DNA from: Sphingobium sp. CCH11-B1
GTDB taxonomy: Bacteria > Pseudomonadota > Alphaproteobacteria > Sphingomonadales > Sphingomonadaceae
Assembly (NCBI RefSeq): GCF_001556865.1
Contig: NZ_LSJY01000204.1
Location: forward strand, 1 to 48,535
Length of the DNA stretch: 48,535 bases
Direction: 5' to 3'
The position numbers were made by a program, and so were the translations under genes. The notes beneath the pieces were generated by a model. That model was not told where the DNA came from. It saw only the letters and a program-made list of their open reading frames with translations, and did no database searches. Below, piece after piece: positions 1-8,309 of this stretch. Positions within the stretch are counted from its first letter, which is position 1, and every line of letters starts with the position of its first letter.

Positions 1-223
1 AGAGGCTTATGCCACTCCCGCCAACCTTCAGACCCCCGCCGGTGAATAAGCCGGGTTAACTTCGCATATTTCCCGTACAAATCGTCATAAAGTTGCGGGG
101 GACGGGCATTGAATTTCCTACACCGTTCCGAGCCCTGGCGATCCCTTTTCCGTCGGCATGATCCGCATATGGGCGCCGGCGGCGGGATAGGACATCCAGC
201 TATCCGCCGATCAGGCTGGCCCG

Positions 224-2161
224 TCAGGACGGGTTATGCGTCTGAAGAAAGGTGTCGAGCTGTTGAAGAAATGCCAGCCGGTCTGCCTCCCGAGAAAAAT
301 GATGGTCGCCAAGCGGCTGTTCGACATAGATATAGTCGCGCCCAGCGACCTTGCCCGCCGATTTCAGCCGGTCCGCCATATTGCGCGACTGGTTGACTTG
401 CACGCGACGGTCCTTTTTGCCGTGCATCAGCAGAATGGGTGTAGAAAAGCGGGCGGCGAAGTTGATAGGCGAGACGGCGGCGAAATTCGGCGCTTGCTCC
501 TTCATCCAGTCCTTGCGCGTGCCGCTGTCGAGGAAATTCGAGTCATACTGCACCATCGCGCCGAGATCCGAAACACCGGCATAAGACACTGCGCAACGAT
601 ATTTCGATCCGTCACGCTCGGCCGCGCGCATCGCAGCATAGCCCCCGTAGGAGGCACCTACCATGCACACACGCTTCGGATCGGCGATACCTTCCCTCAC
701 CGCCCAGTCGACCGCGTCGTTCAGGTCGTCCTGCATGGCCAGGCCCCATTGCCCTTCGCCCTTTTCCGCGAAAGCGACGCCATAGCCCGAAGAGCCCCGA
801 TAATTGGGCTGAAGCACGGCATATCCGCGCCAGGCGAGAAATTGCACCCACCAGTCCCATCCCTCCGTATCGCGGGCGAAGGGACCGCCATGCGGCATCA
901 GGATGAGGGGCAGGTTTTTTGCCTCGCGCCCGGCTGGAAGGGTGAGGATCGCGGCGATCTCCAGTCCGTCGCGTGCCTTGTAACGGATGGTCTTGACCGG
1001 TGAGAGGCGGGTCTTGGCCGTAAAAATCCTCATGACGCCGACTGACGTGTCGTAGAAATAATAGGTACCAGGCTGGTCGGGTGTGCCGACATGGATGATG
1101 AGGCGCTGCCCATCCCGGCTGGTGGACACGATGCGGGCACGGCGGTCGCCCACGGCCTTGTCCACGTCGGCCTGGATCTTGGCGAGGTTGGCGTCGAACC
1201 AGTGCACCGAGGGCGCGTCGCCGGTATAATATACGCCGGCCAGGCCCGTGCCGGCTGCATCCTCCTCTATCCCGTCAATGTCGAAACCGGGCGCGTCGAA
1301 CAGCTTCTTGCCCAGTTCCAGAGTGTCGAGATTGAGTTCGTAGAGCGCGTCGGTACCATCGCGACTGTCGCTGGCGACGGCGCGTGTCGTATCGGCCGTA
1401 AACAGGAGCGGTGCGATCAGCGACTCATCCTTGCGCCGGTTTGCTCGGTCCACGACGCGGAAGGCGGTCGTCGCATCAGGGCGATAGAGCAGCTTTGCCA
1501 TGCGACTTTTGTCATTATAGCCAATGCCCATGCGGACGGTTCCTGCAGCGTCGGCATACCAGCTGCGCACGAACTCCCGTGACGCGACGACATTGTGTCG
1601 CCGGCCGGTGCTGACATCGACCTCATCCACCTGCGGCCAGAAGCCGCGGTCGGAATAATAGATGGAGCTTTGGTAGGACAGAAGGATGCGGGGACTGCCG
1701 TCGCGCGCCATCCAGATCACATCACCGGCATTCTGTGCCGCTACATTCTTGGCGATCAGGTTGATCTTGGTGCCATCGGCCTTCACGCCGACGACGCGGG
1801 TAAGATACCAGGGCGAACCTTCGACATTGCTTTCGGCCCCAAAGCCGATCACCAGCCAGTCGTCATTGACCCACTTCCACCAGTTGAGGTCGTTGTCGCC
1901 CAGGGGTATCGTCCGCACATTCTTGTCGCCTTTGTCGAAAATGTCGGCGATGATCAACTTCTGTTCGCCGCCGATTGCGATGCGGCTGGCGATGTGCCTG
2001 CCGTTGGGCGAGAGCCCCGGCGCGTTCATCATGGGCAGTGCCGCGAAATCCTGAACCGTCCATTGCTTGGCCGGCTGCTGCTGCTGCTCAGCCGTCTGCG
2101 CCAGAGTCACTGACCCCCACAGGCTGGCGACCATCGCCAGAACCCCCGTTATCCGCCCCAT
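224..2161 (-). CDS. Secreted S9-family (prolyl oligopeptidase-like) serine peptidase
   Basis: 645-aa peptidase expected to act in the periplasm or outside the cell on short peptides. The start at 2161 is chosen because the first ~21 residues then form a signal peptide (MGRITGVLAMVASLWG, cleavage near TLA-QT) and a GGGGGAAG ribosome site lies just upstream; the frame stays open further upstream without such signals. Residues ~30-380 look like the N-terminal beta-propeller; residues ~400-645 are the alpha/beta hydrolase. The nucleophile motif GASYGGY places Ser504, and HGKKDRR (Asp584) and GDHHF (His620) complete the triad. The next gene, also on the minus strand, begins about 1.1 kb away and is unrelated. 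Family assignment is firm; the natural substrate cannot be read from the sequence. Confidence 0.92.
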   Translation of the reverse strand: MGRITGVLAMVASLWGSVTLAQTAEQQQQPAKQWTVQDFAALPMMNAPGLSPNGRHIASRIAIGGEQKLIIADIFDKGDKNVRTIPLGDNDLNWWKWVNDDWLVIGFGAESNVEGSPWYLTRVVGVKADGTKINLIAKNVAAQNAGDVIWMARDGSPRILLSYQSSIYYSDRGFWPQVDEVDVSTGRRHNVVASREFVRSWYADAAGTVRMGIGYNDKSRMAKLLYRPDATTAFRVVDRANRRKDESLIAPLLFTADTTRAVASDSRDGTDALYELNLDTLELGKKLFDAPGFDIDGIEEDAAGTGLAGVYYTGDAPSVHWFDANLAKIQADVDKAVGDRRARIVSTSRDGQRLIIHVGTPDQPGTYYFYDTSVGVMRIFTAKTRLSPVKTIRYKARDGLEIAAILTLPAGREAKNLPLILMPHGGPFARDTEGWDWWVQFLAWRGYAVLQPNYRGSSGYGVAFAEKGEGQWGLAMQDDLNDAVDWAVREGIADPKRVCMVGASYGGYAAMRAAERDGSKYRCAVSYAGVSDLGAMVQYDSNFLDSGTRKDWMKEQAPNFAAVSPINFAARFSTPILLMHGKKDRRVQVNQSRNMADRLKSAGKVAGRDYIYVEQPLGDHHFSREADRLAFLQQLDTFLQTHNPS

Positions 2162-2257
2162 TCTTCCCCCGAAACTTGCGTTAGACTCTGCAAATCTAGT
2201 GTGTTGCCACAGTCTCGTCACCCGCAAAATGGACGTTCGAACAGCGTGTTGCCCGCC

Positions 2258-3256
2258 TCAGGCGGCGCGTAGCGAGACCCGCGGCGCCAGCATCGCGCGA
2301 TTGCGGCCCCCGCGCTTGGCGGCATAGAGGGCGGCGTCCGCCGCGCCGATCCAGCTGCCGCTGGTAACGCGATGGGGATCGATGGCGGCGACTCCGAAGC
2401 TGGCGGTGACGCGCAAAGGCGGATCGTGCGGGATGGTGAGCGCGGCGATGGCGTCGCAAAAGCGCTGGGCCGCCAGCACGGCTTCCGTCTCTCCCGTTTC
2501 CGGCAACAGCAGGCCGAATTCCTCCCCGCCGAGCCGGCCGAAGGCGTCGCTGGGGCGGGAGAGGGTGCGGCAGAGATCGGCCACCGCCTCTATCACCATG
2601 TCGCCGGCTGGATGACCATGGGTGTCGTTCACCGCCTTGAAATGGTCGATATCGAGCAGCAGCAGCGCGGCCGGGCGGTCATGTCGCAGATAGAGAGCGA
2701 TCTGGCGGTCGACGGCGGCGACAAAGGCGCGGCGGGTGAGCGCGCCGGAAAGCGCGTCACGCTCCGCCAGCAGGCGCAGTTCCATCTGCTCCACGACGAT
2801 GGGAGCGAGGCCATGAAGCGCGGCGAGCTGGTCGGGCGCGAAGTCGCGAACGCGTGTATCGATGGCGCAGAGCGATCCCACATTATAGCCGTCGGACGTG
2901 CGCAGCGGGACGCCGGCATAGCTGCGGATGCCGGGATCCCCGGTCACCAGCGGATTGTTGCAGAAGCGTGGATCCGCCTGGGCATCGGTGATGACGAGGG
3001 GGTGATGCTGGCGGATGGCATGATCGCAGAAGGCGACGCTGCGCGGCGTTTCCGTGACGGCAAGGCCGGGATGCGACTTCAGCCATTGCCGGTTCGAGTC
3101 AATGAGAGAAACGGTGGAGATGGGCACCTTCACAAGCGTGCGCACAAGATCGGTGATTCGGTCGAAGGCGCTATCGGCCGGCGTGTCGAGAATGTCGTAG
3201 CGGCGCAATGCGGCGATGCGACCGGCTTCGTCGGTGAGCTTGTCCTGGGGGGTCAT
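2258..3256 (-). CDS. GAF-GGDEF diguanylate cyclase
   Basis: 332-aa cytoplasmic signalling protein expected to make cyclic di-GMP from two GTP. A GAF sensor domain occupies residues ~20-160, including the LDTPADSAFDRIT entry typical of GAF-GGDEF proteins. The GGDEF domain covers ~165-325 with an intact active-site motif GGEEF at 243-247. No transmembrane segment is present in this frame. ATG at 3256 is preferred because family homology begins there; an in-frame ATG at 3301 is possible, and the frame is open to 3421, but neither upstream option has a better ribosome site. I see no EAL domain and no clear RxxD inhibitory site before GGEEF. The ligand of the GAF domain is unknown. Confidence 0.9.
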   Translation of the reverse strand: MTPQDKLTDEAGRIAALRRYDILDTPADSAFDRITDLVRTLVKVPISTVSLIDSNRQWLKSHPGLAVTETPRSVAFCDHAIRQHHPLVITDAQADPRFCNNPLVTGDPGIRSYAGVPLRTSDGYNVGSLCAIDTRVRDFAPDQLAALHGLAPIVVEQMELRLLAERDALSGALTRRAFVAAVDRQIALYLRHDRPAALLLLDIDHFKAVNDTHGHPAGDMVIEAVADLCRTLSRPSDAFGRLGGEEFGLLLPETGETEAVLAAQRFCDAIAALTIPHDPPLRVTASFGVAAIDPHRVTSGSWIGAADAALYAAKRGGRNRAMLAPRVSLRAA

Positions 3257-3384
3257 ATGTCTATCCGCTGCCTTGGCCTTGCCGCGGATCACCCCCTCCA
3301 TCCGCGATGAAAGAAGGTGCGCGGCGGCGGTTGAAAAAAGGTTAACGCCCTTTCTTCGGCAAAGTGCGAATATAATCCAAACAT

Positions 3385-3421
3385 ATGGAAATAATTGCGG
3401 ATATTCAGGATATATTTCCAT
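3385..3421 (+). repeat. Inverted repeat (9-bp arms) in AT-rich intergenic region
   Basis: ATGGAAATA at 3385-3393 is matched by its reverse complement TATTTCCAT at 3413-3421, with 19 bases between. It lies in an AT-rich patch between the divergent GGDEF gene and the small secreted-protein gene, 9 bases after a TATAAT hexamer (3371-3376). It could be an operator or the stem of a short transcript; the sequence does not decide. Confidence 0.4.
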
Positions 3422-3448
3422 CGTTCCTGGTAATTAGCGTCTCGATTT

Positions 3449-3469
3449 GGCGGATTTCTGCCGTTTTTT
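3449..3469 (+). terminator. Weak plus-strand terminator-like hairpin
   Basis: GGCGG at 3449-3453 pairs with CTGCC at 3458-3462 (one G-T pair) around an ATTT loop and is followed by G and six T residues. It has no plus-strand gene upstream, so it would end an unannotated short transcript or be a leader element of the 3549 gene. The stem is short, so this is tentative. Confidence 0.33.
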
Positions 3470-3548
3470 ATGAGTTGGCACGGCCTCTGCAGTGCTTGGG
3501 ATGTGCCCATGACGGGCCACGCAAGACCAATCAGGGAAGGACATCATC

Positions 3549-3809
3549 ATGAAGACCATCGCTTTCGCCGCCGCCGTCGCTGTCGCCACTGTCGCCGTTT
3601 CGGCCGCCGCCACCCCCGCTTTCGCGCAGGCGGAAGGCCGTTTCCAAACCGCCAAGGTCACCTACAACGCGAAGACCGACCGCTATTGCTTCCGCTGGAA
3701 CGTCACTGGAATGCTGACGCCGGTATCGGAGTGCCGCACCAAGGCGGAATGGGCACAGGAAGGCCTCACCATCCACCACAAGTCTGCGGTTGTCCTGGCC
3801 CAGCGCTGA
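3549..3809 (+). CDS. Small secreted protein of unknown function
   Basis: 86-aa protein with a clear signal peptide: an alanine/valine-rich hydrophobic stretch ending ATPAFA, with cleavage predicted after residue 26. The mature ~60-residue part has two cysteines (Cys47 and Cys62), spaced to allow one disulfide in the periplasm, and several aromatic and basic residues. AGGGAAGG lies 8-15 bases upstream of the ATG. It ends just before a strong terminator shared with the convergent hppA gene, so it is probably a single-gene transcript. I do not recognise a domain and propose no function. Confidence 0.75.
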   Translation: MKTIAFAAAVAVATVAVSAAATPAFAQAEGRFQTAKVTYNAKTDRYCFRWNVTGMLTPVSECRTKAEWAQEGLTIHHKSAVVLAQR

Positions 3810-3830
3810 GGCGGGGCATGACGCGCAGCA

Positions 3831-3863
3831 AAAGGCCCGGCCGGATGCACCGGCCGGGCCTTT
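3831..3863. terminator. Bidirectional intrinsic terminator
   Basis: Perfect 14-bp stem (AAAGGCCCGGCCGG at 3831-3844 with its complement at 3850-3863) and a 5-base loop ATGCA. The A/T ends of the stem give a short U run in both directions. It sits between the ends of the convergent 3549 gene and hppA. Confidence 0.85.
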
Positions 3864-3884
3864 CGCGCTTTGAAAGGCCAGTCG

Positions 3885-6008
3885 TCAGCCGCCATGCGCC
3901 AGCGCGGCCAGCAGCAGCAACGCGACGATATTGGTGATCTTGATCATCGGATTGACCGCTGGCCCTGCGGTATCCTTGTAGGGATCGCCCACAGTGTCGC
4001 CGGTCACCGCGGCTTTATGGGCTTCGCTGCCCTTGCCGCCATGGTGGCCGTCCTCGATATATTTCTTGGCATTGTCCCACGCGCCACCGCCCGAGGTCAT
4101 CGACAGGGCGACGAACAGCCCGGAAACGATGACGCCCAGCAACAGCGCGCCCAGCGCCGCAAAGCCATTGTCGGTCCCGGCGACCGCCGCAATCGCGAAA
4201 TAGACGACGATCGGCGCCAGTACCGGCAGCAGGCTGGGCACGATCATTTCCTTGATGGCTGCGCGGGTGACGAGATCGACCGTGCGGGCATAGTTGGGTC
4301 GCGATGTTCCCTCCATGATGCCCTTGTTGGCGGCGAACTGGTCGCGCACGTCCTTCACCACGTCGCCGGCTGCGCGGCCGACTGCGGTCATCCCCATCGC
4401 GCCGAACAGATAGGGCAGCAGCGCGCCCAGCAGCAGGCCGACGATGACATAGGGGTTGGACAGACTGAAATCGACCGGCGCGGTGAGGCCGAGCGCCGAA
4501 TTGTAGAATTTGAGGTCTTCCGTATAGGCGCCGAACAGCACCAGCGCAGCAAGGCCCGCCGATCCGATGGCATAGCCCTTCGTCACCGCCTTGGTGGTGT
4601 TGCCCACTGCGTCCAGCGCGTCGGTCTTGACCCGGACACTGTCGTCCAGATGGCTCATTTCCGCGATGCCGCCGGCATTGTCTGTGACCGGACCATAGGC
4701 GTCCAGCGCCACGACCATGCCAGCGAGCGCCAGCATAGCCGTCGCCGCGAAGGCAATGCCGATGAGGCCGGCGAGCTTGAAAGCGACGATGATGCCCACC
4801 ACGATGACGAGCGTGGGAAGCGCGGTCGATTCAAGGCTGATGGCAAGCCCCTGGATGACGTTGGTGCCATGTCCGGTTTCGGACGCTTTTGCGATTGAGC
4901 GGACCGGGCGATAGTTGGTGCCGGTATAATATTCGGTGATCCAGACGATGAGGCCCGTGACGGCAAGCCCGACCATCATCGACCAGAATAGCGCCATGCC
5001 GGTATAGCCGCCCACGCCGTCCAGGTCCGCGCCGAAGACCGCGTTCATGTCGCCCAGCACCTGCGCTGTCACATAATAGATGGCCGGGATCGACAGGACC
5101 GCCGTGGTCCAGAAGCCCTTGTAGAGCGCGCCCATGATCGACTGGCTGGCGCCGAGCCGGACCATGTAGGTGCCGATGATCGAGGTGATGATGCAGATGC
5201 CGCCGACCGAAAGCGGGAGCGCCATGAGCCGCAGCAGGAAGCCATTGTCGACGCCGGTGACGAGCAGCGCGGTCAACACCATGGTCGCGCCCACCGTCAC
5301 CACATAGGTTTCGAACAGGTCGGCCGCCATGCCCGCGCAGTCGCCGACATTGTCGCCGACATTGTCCGCGATCACGGCGGGATTGCGCGGATCGTCCTCC
5401 GGGATGCCGGCCTCCACCTTGCCGACGAGGTCCGCGCCGACATCCGCCGCCTTGGTGAAGATGCCGCCGCCAAGGCGCGCGAAGATGGAGATGAGGCTGG
5501 CCCCGAAGGCCAGCGCGACGAGGCTGTCGATGACCAGCCTGTCGTCGGGCGCGTGGCCGGCCGGGCCGACGAGATACCAGAAGAAAACGCTGATCGCGAG
5601 CAGGGCGAGGCCGGCGACCAGCATGCCGGTGATCGCGCCTGCCCTGAACGCGACGGTGAGGCCGCTTTGCAGCGTGCCGCGACAGGCTTCGGCCGTGCGC
5701 ACATTGGCGCGCACCGAGATGTTCATGCCGATGAAGCCCGCCGCGCCGGACAGGATCGCACCGATCAGGAAACCGATGGCCGACGTAAGGCCGAGGAACA
5801 GGGCGACGAGGATGGCCACCACCACGCCGACGATGGCGATGGTGGTATATTGGCGAGCGAGATAGGCCTTCGCCCCTTCCTGGATCGCGCCCGCGATCGC
5901 CTGCATAGTTTCGTTGCCGGGCGATGCGCTCAGCACCTGACGACTTGTGAATAGTCCGTAGAGCACGGCCAGCAGGCCGCACCCTATCGCGATGATGACG
6001 ATGTCCAT
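3885..6008 (-). CDS. hppA: K+-independent membrane-bound proton-translocating pyrophosphatase
   Basis: 707-aa integral membrane enzyme that hydrolyses pyrophosphate and moves H+ across the inner membrane, with about 16 hydrophobic segments. The substrate-binding loop [11 protein letters not shown] is intact and is followed by the acidic [19 protein letters not shown] region; a second conserved acidic cluster (DNAGGIAEM) is present. The discriminating segment reads [10 protein letters not shown], with Lys473 and Thr476. Lys at this position, where K+-dependent enzymes carry Ala, marks the K+-independent class. AGAGGA precedes the ATG by 6 bases. It is monocistronic by position, with a terminator after it. 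Confidence 0.97.
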   Translation of the reverse strand: MDIVIIAIGCGLLAVLYGLFTSRQVLSASPGNETMQAIAGAIQEGAKAYLARQYTTIAIVGVVVAILVALFLGLTSAIGFLIGAILSGAAGFIGMNISVRANVRTAEACRGTLQSGLTVAFRAGAITGMLVAGLALLAISVFFWYLVGPAGHAPDDRLVIDSLVALAFGASLISIFARLGGGIFTKAADVGADLVGKVEAGIPEDDPRNPAVIADNVGDNVGDCAGMAADLFETYVVTVGATMVLTALLVTGVDNGFLLRLMALPLSVGGICIITSIIGTYMVRLGASQSIMGALYKGFWTTAVLSIPAIYYVTAQVLGDMNAVFGADLDGVGGYTGMALFWSMMVGLAVTGLIVWITEYYTGTNYRPVRSIAKASETGHGTNVIQGLAISLESTALPTLVIVVGIIVAFKLAGLIGIAFAATAMLALAGMVVALDAYGPVTDNAGGIAEMSHLDDSVRVKTDALDAVGNTTKAVTKGYAIGSAGLAALVLFGAYTEDLKFYNSALGLTAPVDFSLSNPYVIVGLLLGALLPYLFGAMGMTAVGRAAGDVVKDVRDQFAANKGIMEGTSRPNYARTVDLVTRAAIKEMIVPSLLPVLAPIVVYFAIAAVAGTDNGFAALGALLLGVIVSGLFVALSMTSGGGAWDNAKKYIEDGHHGGKGSEAHKAAVTGDTVGDPYKDTAGPAVNPMIKITNIVALLLLAALAHGG

Positions 6009-6188
6009 GCTTGTTCCTCTCCCCCTTCTGTTATGGAATCATCGCGCGCTCCGCAGGGAATGACGGACGGGCGAAAGGCATGGGGGCAGGCGGCCGGACG
6101 GGGGAGGTCCGGCATCGGGCGCCGCGGCAATCAGCTTCGGGGCATGGCACATCGAACGCGCTCCAGCCGGCTGAGAATTAAGGTAACG

Positions 6189-6216
6189 AAGCTACAGCGC
6201 TTGCCGCCCGCGTCAA
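6189..6216 (-). promoter_or_regulatory. Candidate promoter of hppA
   Basis: On the minus strand TTGACG (6216-6211) is followed after 16 bases by TAGCTT (6194-6189). The -35 match is good and the -10 match weak. It would leave a GC-rich leader of about 175 nt before hppA, in which I recognise no riboswitch. Motif reading only. Confidence 0.3.
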
Positions 6217-6238
6217 GATGCGGCTGTCCTGATATGGA

Positions 6239-6706
6239 TCAGCGTCGGAGGAGCCCGGCCACGATGGCACACGCTGCGCGGCTGACATCGTCCCAGGTCG
6301 TGGCGAAGCCCGCTTCGTCGCCAAAATAGGGATCGGCGACGCCGGTCCCTTCGCGGCCGGGAACGAGGTCCATCAACAAGCCAAGATGGGCGGTGCCATC
6401 CGCCGGGCGGAGGCGGCGCAGATTGCGCAGATTGTCGGCATCGAGCGCGTAGATATGCGTGAAACGGCGGAAATCTCCGGCATTCACCTGCCGCCCGCGA
6501 TAATGGGAAATGTCGATGCCCGTGCGCAGCGCCTGCCGCTGGGCACGGGCATCGGGCGGGCGGCCGACATGCCAATCGCCGGTACCGGCGGAATCGACGG
6601 TGAGGGCAAGGCCGGCCCGTTCCGCTTCCGCCCGCAACGCCGCTTCGGCCAGCGGCGAGCGGCAGATATTGCCCAGGCAGACGAAGAGGATGGCGGGCGC
6701 GCTCAT
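6239..6706 (-). CDS. Low-molecular-weight protein tyrosine phosphatase
   Basis: 155-aa cytoplasmic phosphatase. The N-terminal P-loop CLGNICRSP gives the catalytic Cys10 and Arg16 of the CX5R(S/T) motif, and the family's general-acid Asp is in VADPYFGDE near residue 120. Length is normal for the family. Its start codon overlaps the stop of the upstream ATPase gene by four bases (ATGA), so the two are probably translated together. In other bacteria such enzymes act on tyrosine kinases of polysaccharide export or on small phosphoesters; no such kinase is in this window, so the target is unknown. Confidence 0.93.
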   Translation of the reverse strand: MSAPAILFVCLGNICRSPLAEAALRAEAERAGLALTVDSAGTGDWHVGRPPDARAQRQALRTGIDISHYRGRQVNAGDFRRFTHIYALDADNLRNLRRLRPADGTAHLGLLMDLVPGREGTGVADPYFGDEAGFATTWDDVSRAACAIVAGLLRR

Positions 6707-8211
6707 CCTTCCGCGGCAGCCGTGGAGAGGCCGAGGCCAGGGATGCCGATGGAACGCTTGCCCGAAAAATCGGTGCGGGCGACGATGACGCCCAGCTTTT
6801 CCATATAGTCGATGAGGCGGCGGACGCGGCCGGGCGAACTGGTGCCGTAGGCGCGGGCGAGTGCGGCGTCGTCGGGGCAGGGGCGGCCGTCTAGGGCGGC
6901 ACGGGCGATGAGCAGGAAGGGGGCGAGCATATCCTCCGGCACGGGCGCCGAGGCGGCGATCGCATCCTGCCAGCGGGGATCGTCGGCGTCGGCCATGCCC
7001 GCCTGCGCCATGGCGAAGCGTTTGCGGAAGGCGGGGAGGTCGAGCGGCGATTGTTTGAGGCCGCGCATCCGGCAGCGGACGCCGAAATCCTGATAGAGGC
7101 TGGCGACCGACGGCGCGGCGTCCCCCAGATCAGCGACGATCTCCTCCAGTACCGCGATGACGATGGGTTCGTTCTGGCCGAAGTCGAGTTCGGGCGCGGC
7201 GGGTTTCGCCTGGGGCGCGTCGGCGAGCTGGCGCATGATGTCCTCGGCCGGCCGGGGCGGCGGATCCGCGCGCGGCGGGGGCGGGGACAGTGCCTCCTCC
7301 TCCTGCCTTGCAAACAGCAGTTCCTGAAAATCCTCGCCGGTGGTGACGGGCGGCGGCATCAGCTTGTGCGATCCGCCACGCGTGCCGGTTTTTACAGCGC
7401 CGATCTTCACATTGACCGGGCGGCGGGCGATGGCGGGCCCCAGCCCCAGGAAGCGGCCGCGCTCCAGGTCGCGAATCTGCTCCGCCTGCCGCCGTTCCAT
7501 GCCGAGCAGGTCGGCCGCGCGCGCCATGTCGATGTCGAGGAAGGTGCGGCCCATCAGGAAGTTGGACGCTTCCGCCGCGACATTCTTGGCCAGCTTGGCG
7601 AGCCGCTGGGTGGCGATGACGCCGGCAAGGCCGCGCTTGCGGCCCCGGCACATGAGGTTGGTCATGGCGGCAAGGCTGAGCCGGCGCGCCTCGTCCGATA
7701 CGTCGCCGGCGGCGACGGGCGCGAACATCTGCGCTTCGTCCACCACGACGAGCGCGGGATACCAGTGGTCGCGCGGCGCGTCGAACAGGGTGGAGAGGAA
7801 GGTGGCGGCGCATTTCATCTGCGCTTCCAGTTCCAGGGCATCGAGGCTGAGCACCACCGAGGCGCGATGTTCGCGGATGCGGCTGGCCATGCGCACGATG
7901 TCGCGTTCATTATGGTCGCCTGCGTCGATGACGACATGGCCATATTCATCCGCCAGCGTGACGAAATCGCCTTCCGGGTCGATCACCACCTGCTGCACCA
8001 TGGCGGCGCTTTCCTCCAGCAGGCGGCGCAGGAGGTGCGACTTGCCGGAGCCCGAATTGCCCTGAACGAGCAAGCGGGTGGCGAGCAATTCCTCCACGTC
8101 TACAGTCACGTCCTTGCCGTGGCTGTCGGTTCCTATGCTGATGCTGGCGGTCACGCCGGGCTTTTGCCGGGCCAACGCGGGCGGCGCAAGCCCGCTGGGA
8201 CGGGGATTCAT
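6703..8211 (-). CDS. HerA/FtsK-like ATP-binding protein (DUF87 type)
   Basis: 502-aa P-loop ATPase. Walker A is GNSGSGKSH (Lys57), preceded by the beta-strand TRLLVQ; Walker B is ALVVVDEAQMF. The GLAGVIATQRLAKL segment matches the sensor region of the HerA/DUF87 family. After the ATPase core comes a proline-rich linker and an alpha-helical C-terminal region that may bind DNA or protein. No NurA-like nuclease gene is adjacent, so a canonical HerA-NurA resection role is not supported here. ATG at 8211 is chosen because the frame upstream (to 8283) lacks homology and runs towards the ppc start; no clear ribosome site favours either. It overlaps the phosphatase gene by 4 nt. Confidence 0.8.
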   Translation of the reverse strand: MNPRPSGLAPPALARQKPGVTASISIGTDSHGKDVTVDVEELLATRLLVQGNSGSGKSHLLRRLLEESAAMVQQVVIDPEGDFVTLADEYGHVVIDAGDHNERDIVRMASRIREHRASVVLSLDALELEAQMKCAATFLSTLFDAPRDHWYPALVVVDEAQMFAPVAAGDVSDEARRLSLAAMTNLMCRGRKRGLAGVIATQRLAKLAKNVAAEASNFLMGRTFLDIDMARAADLLGMERRQAEQIRDLERGRFLGLGPAIARRPVNVKIGAVKTGTRGGSHKLMPPPVTTGEDFQELLFARQEEEALSPPPPRADPPPRPAEDIMRQLADAPQAKPAAPELDFGQNEPIVIAVLEEIVADLGDAAPSVASLYQDFGVRCRMRGLKQSPLDLPAFRKRFAMAQAGMADADDPRWQDAIAASAPVPEDMLAPFLLIARAALDGRPCPDDAALARAYGTSSPGRVRRLIDYMEKLGVIVARTDFSGKRSIGIPGLGLSTAAAEG

Positions 8212-8309
8212 GCGCAAACGTTTGCCATGACGGATTTCTGCTGCTTCCGGCTGTGCGCCGGAGAGCGGATTAGCTTGACGCAAACCCTGCTGCGTTGCAG
8301 CATCAAGTC

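Noticed and set aside
109..396. 95-codon plus-strand ORF at the left end
   Set aside because: It runs over the 3' end of the S9 peptidase in antisense and has no coding features; the rest of 1-223 holds nothing I can call.
6009..6188. Possible riboswitch in the long hppA leader
   Set aside because: GC-rich with only short chance pairings; no known core motif.
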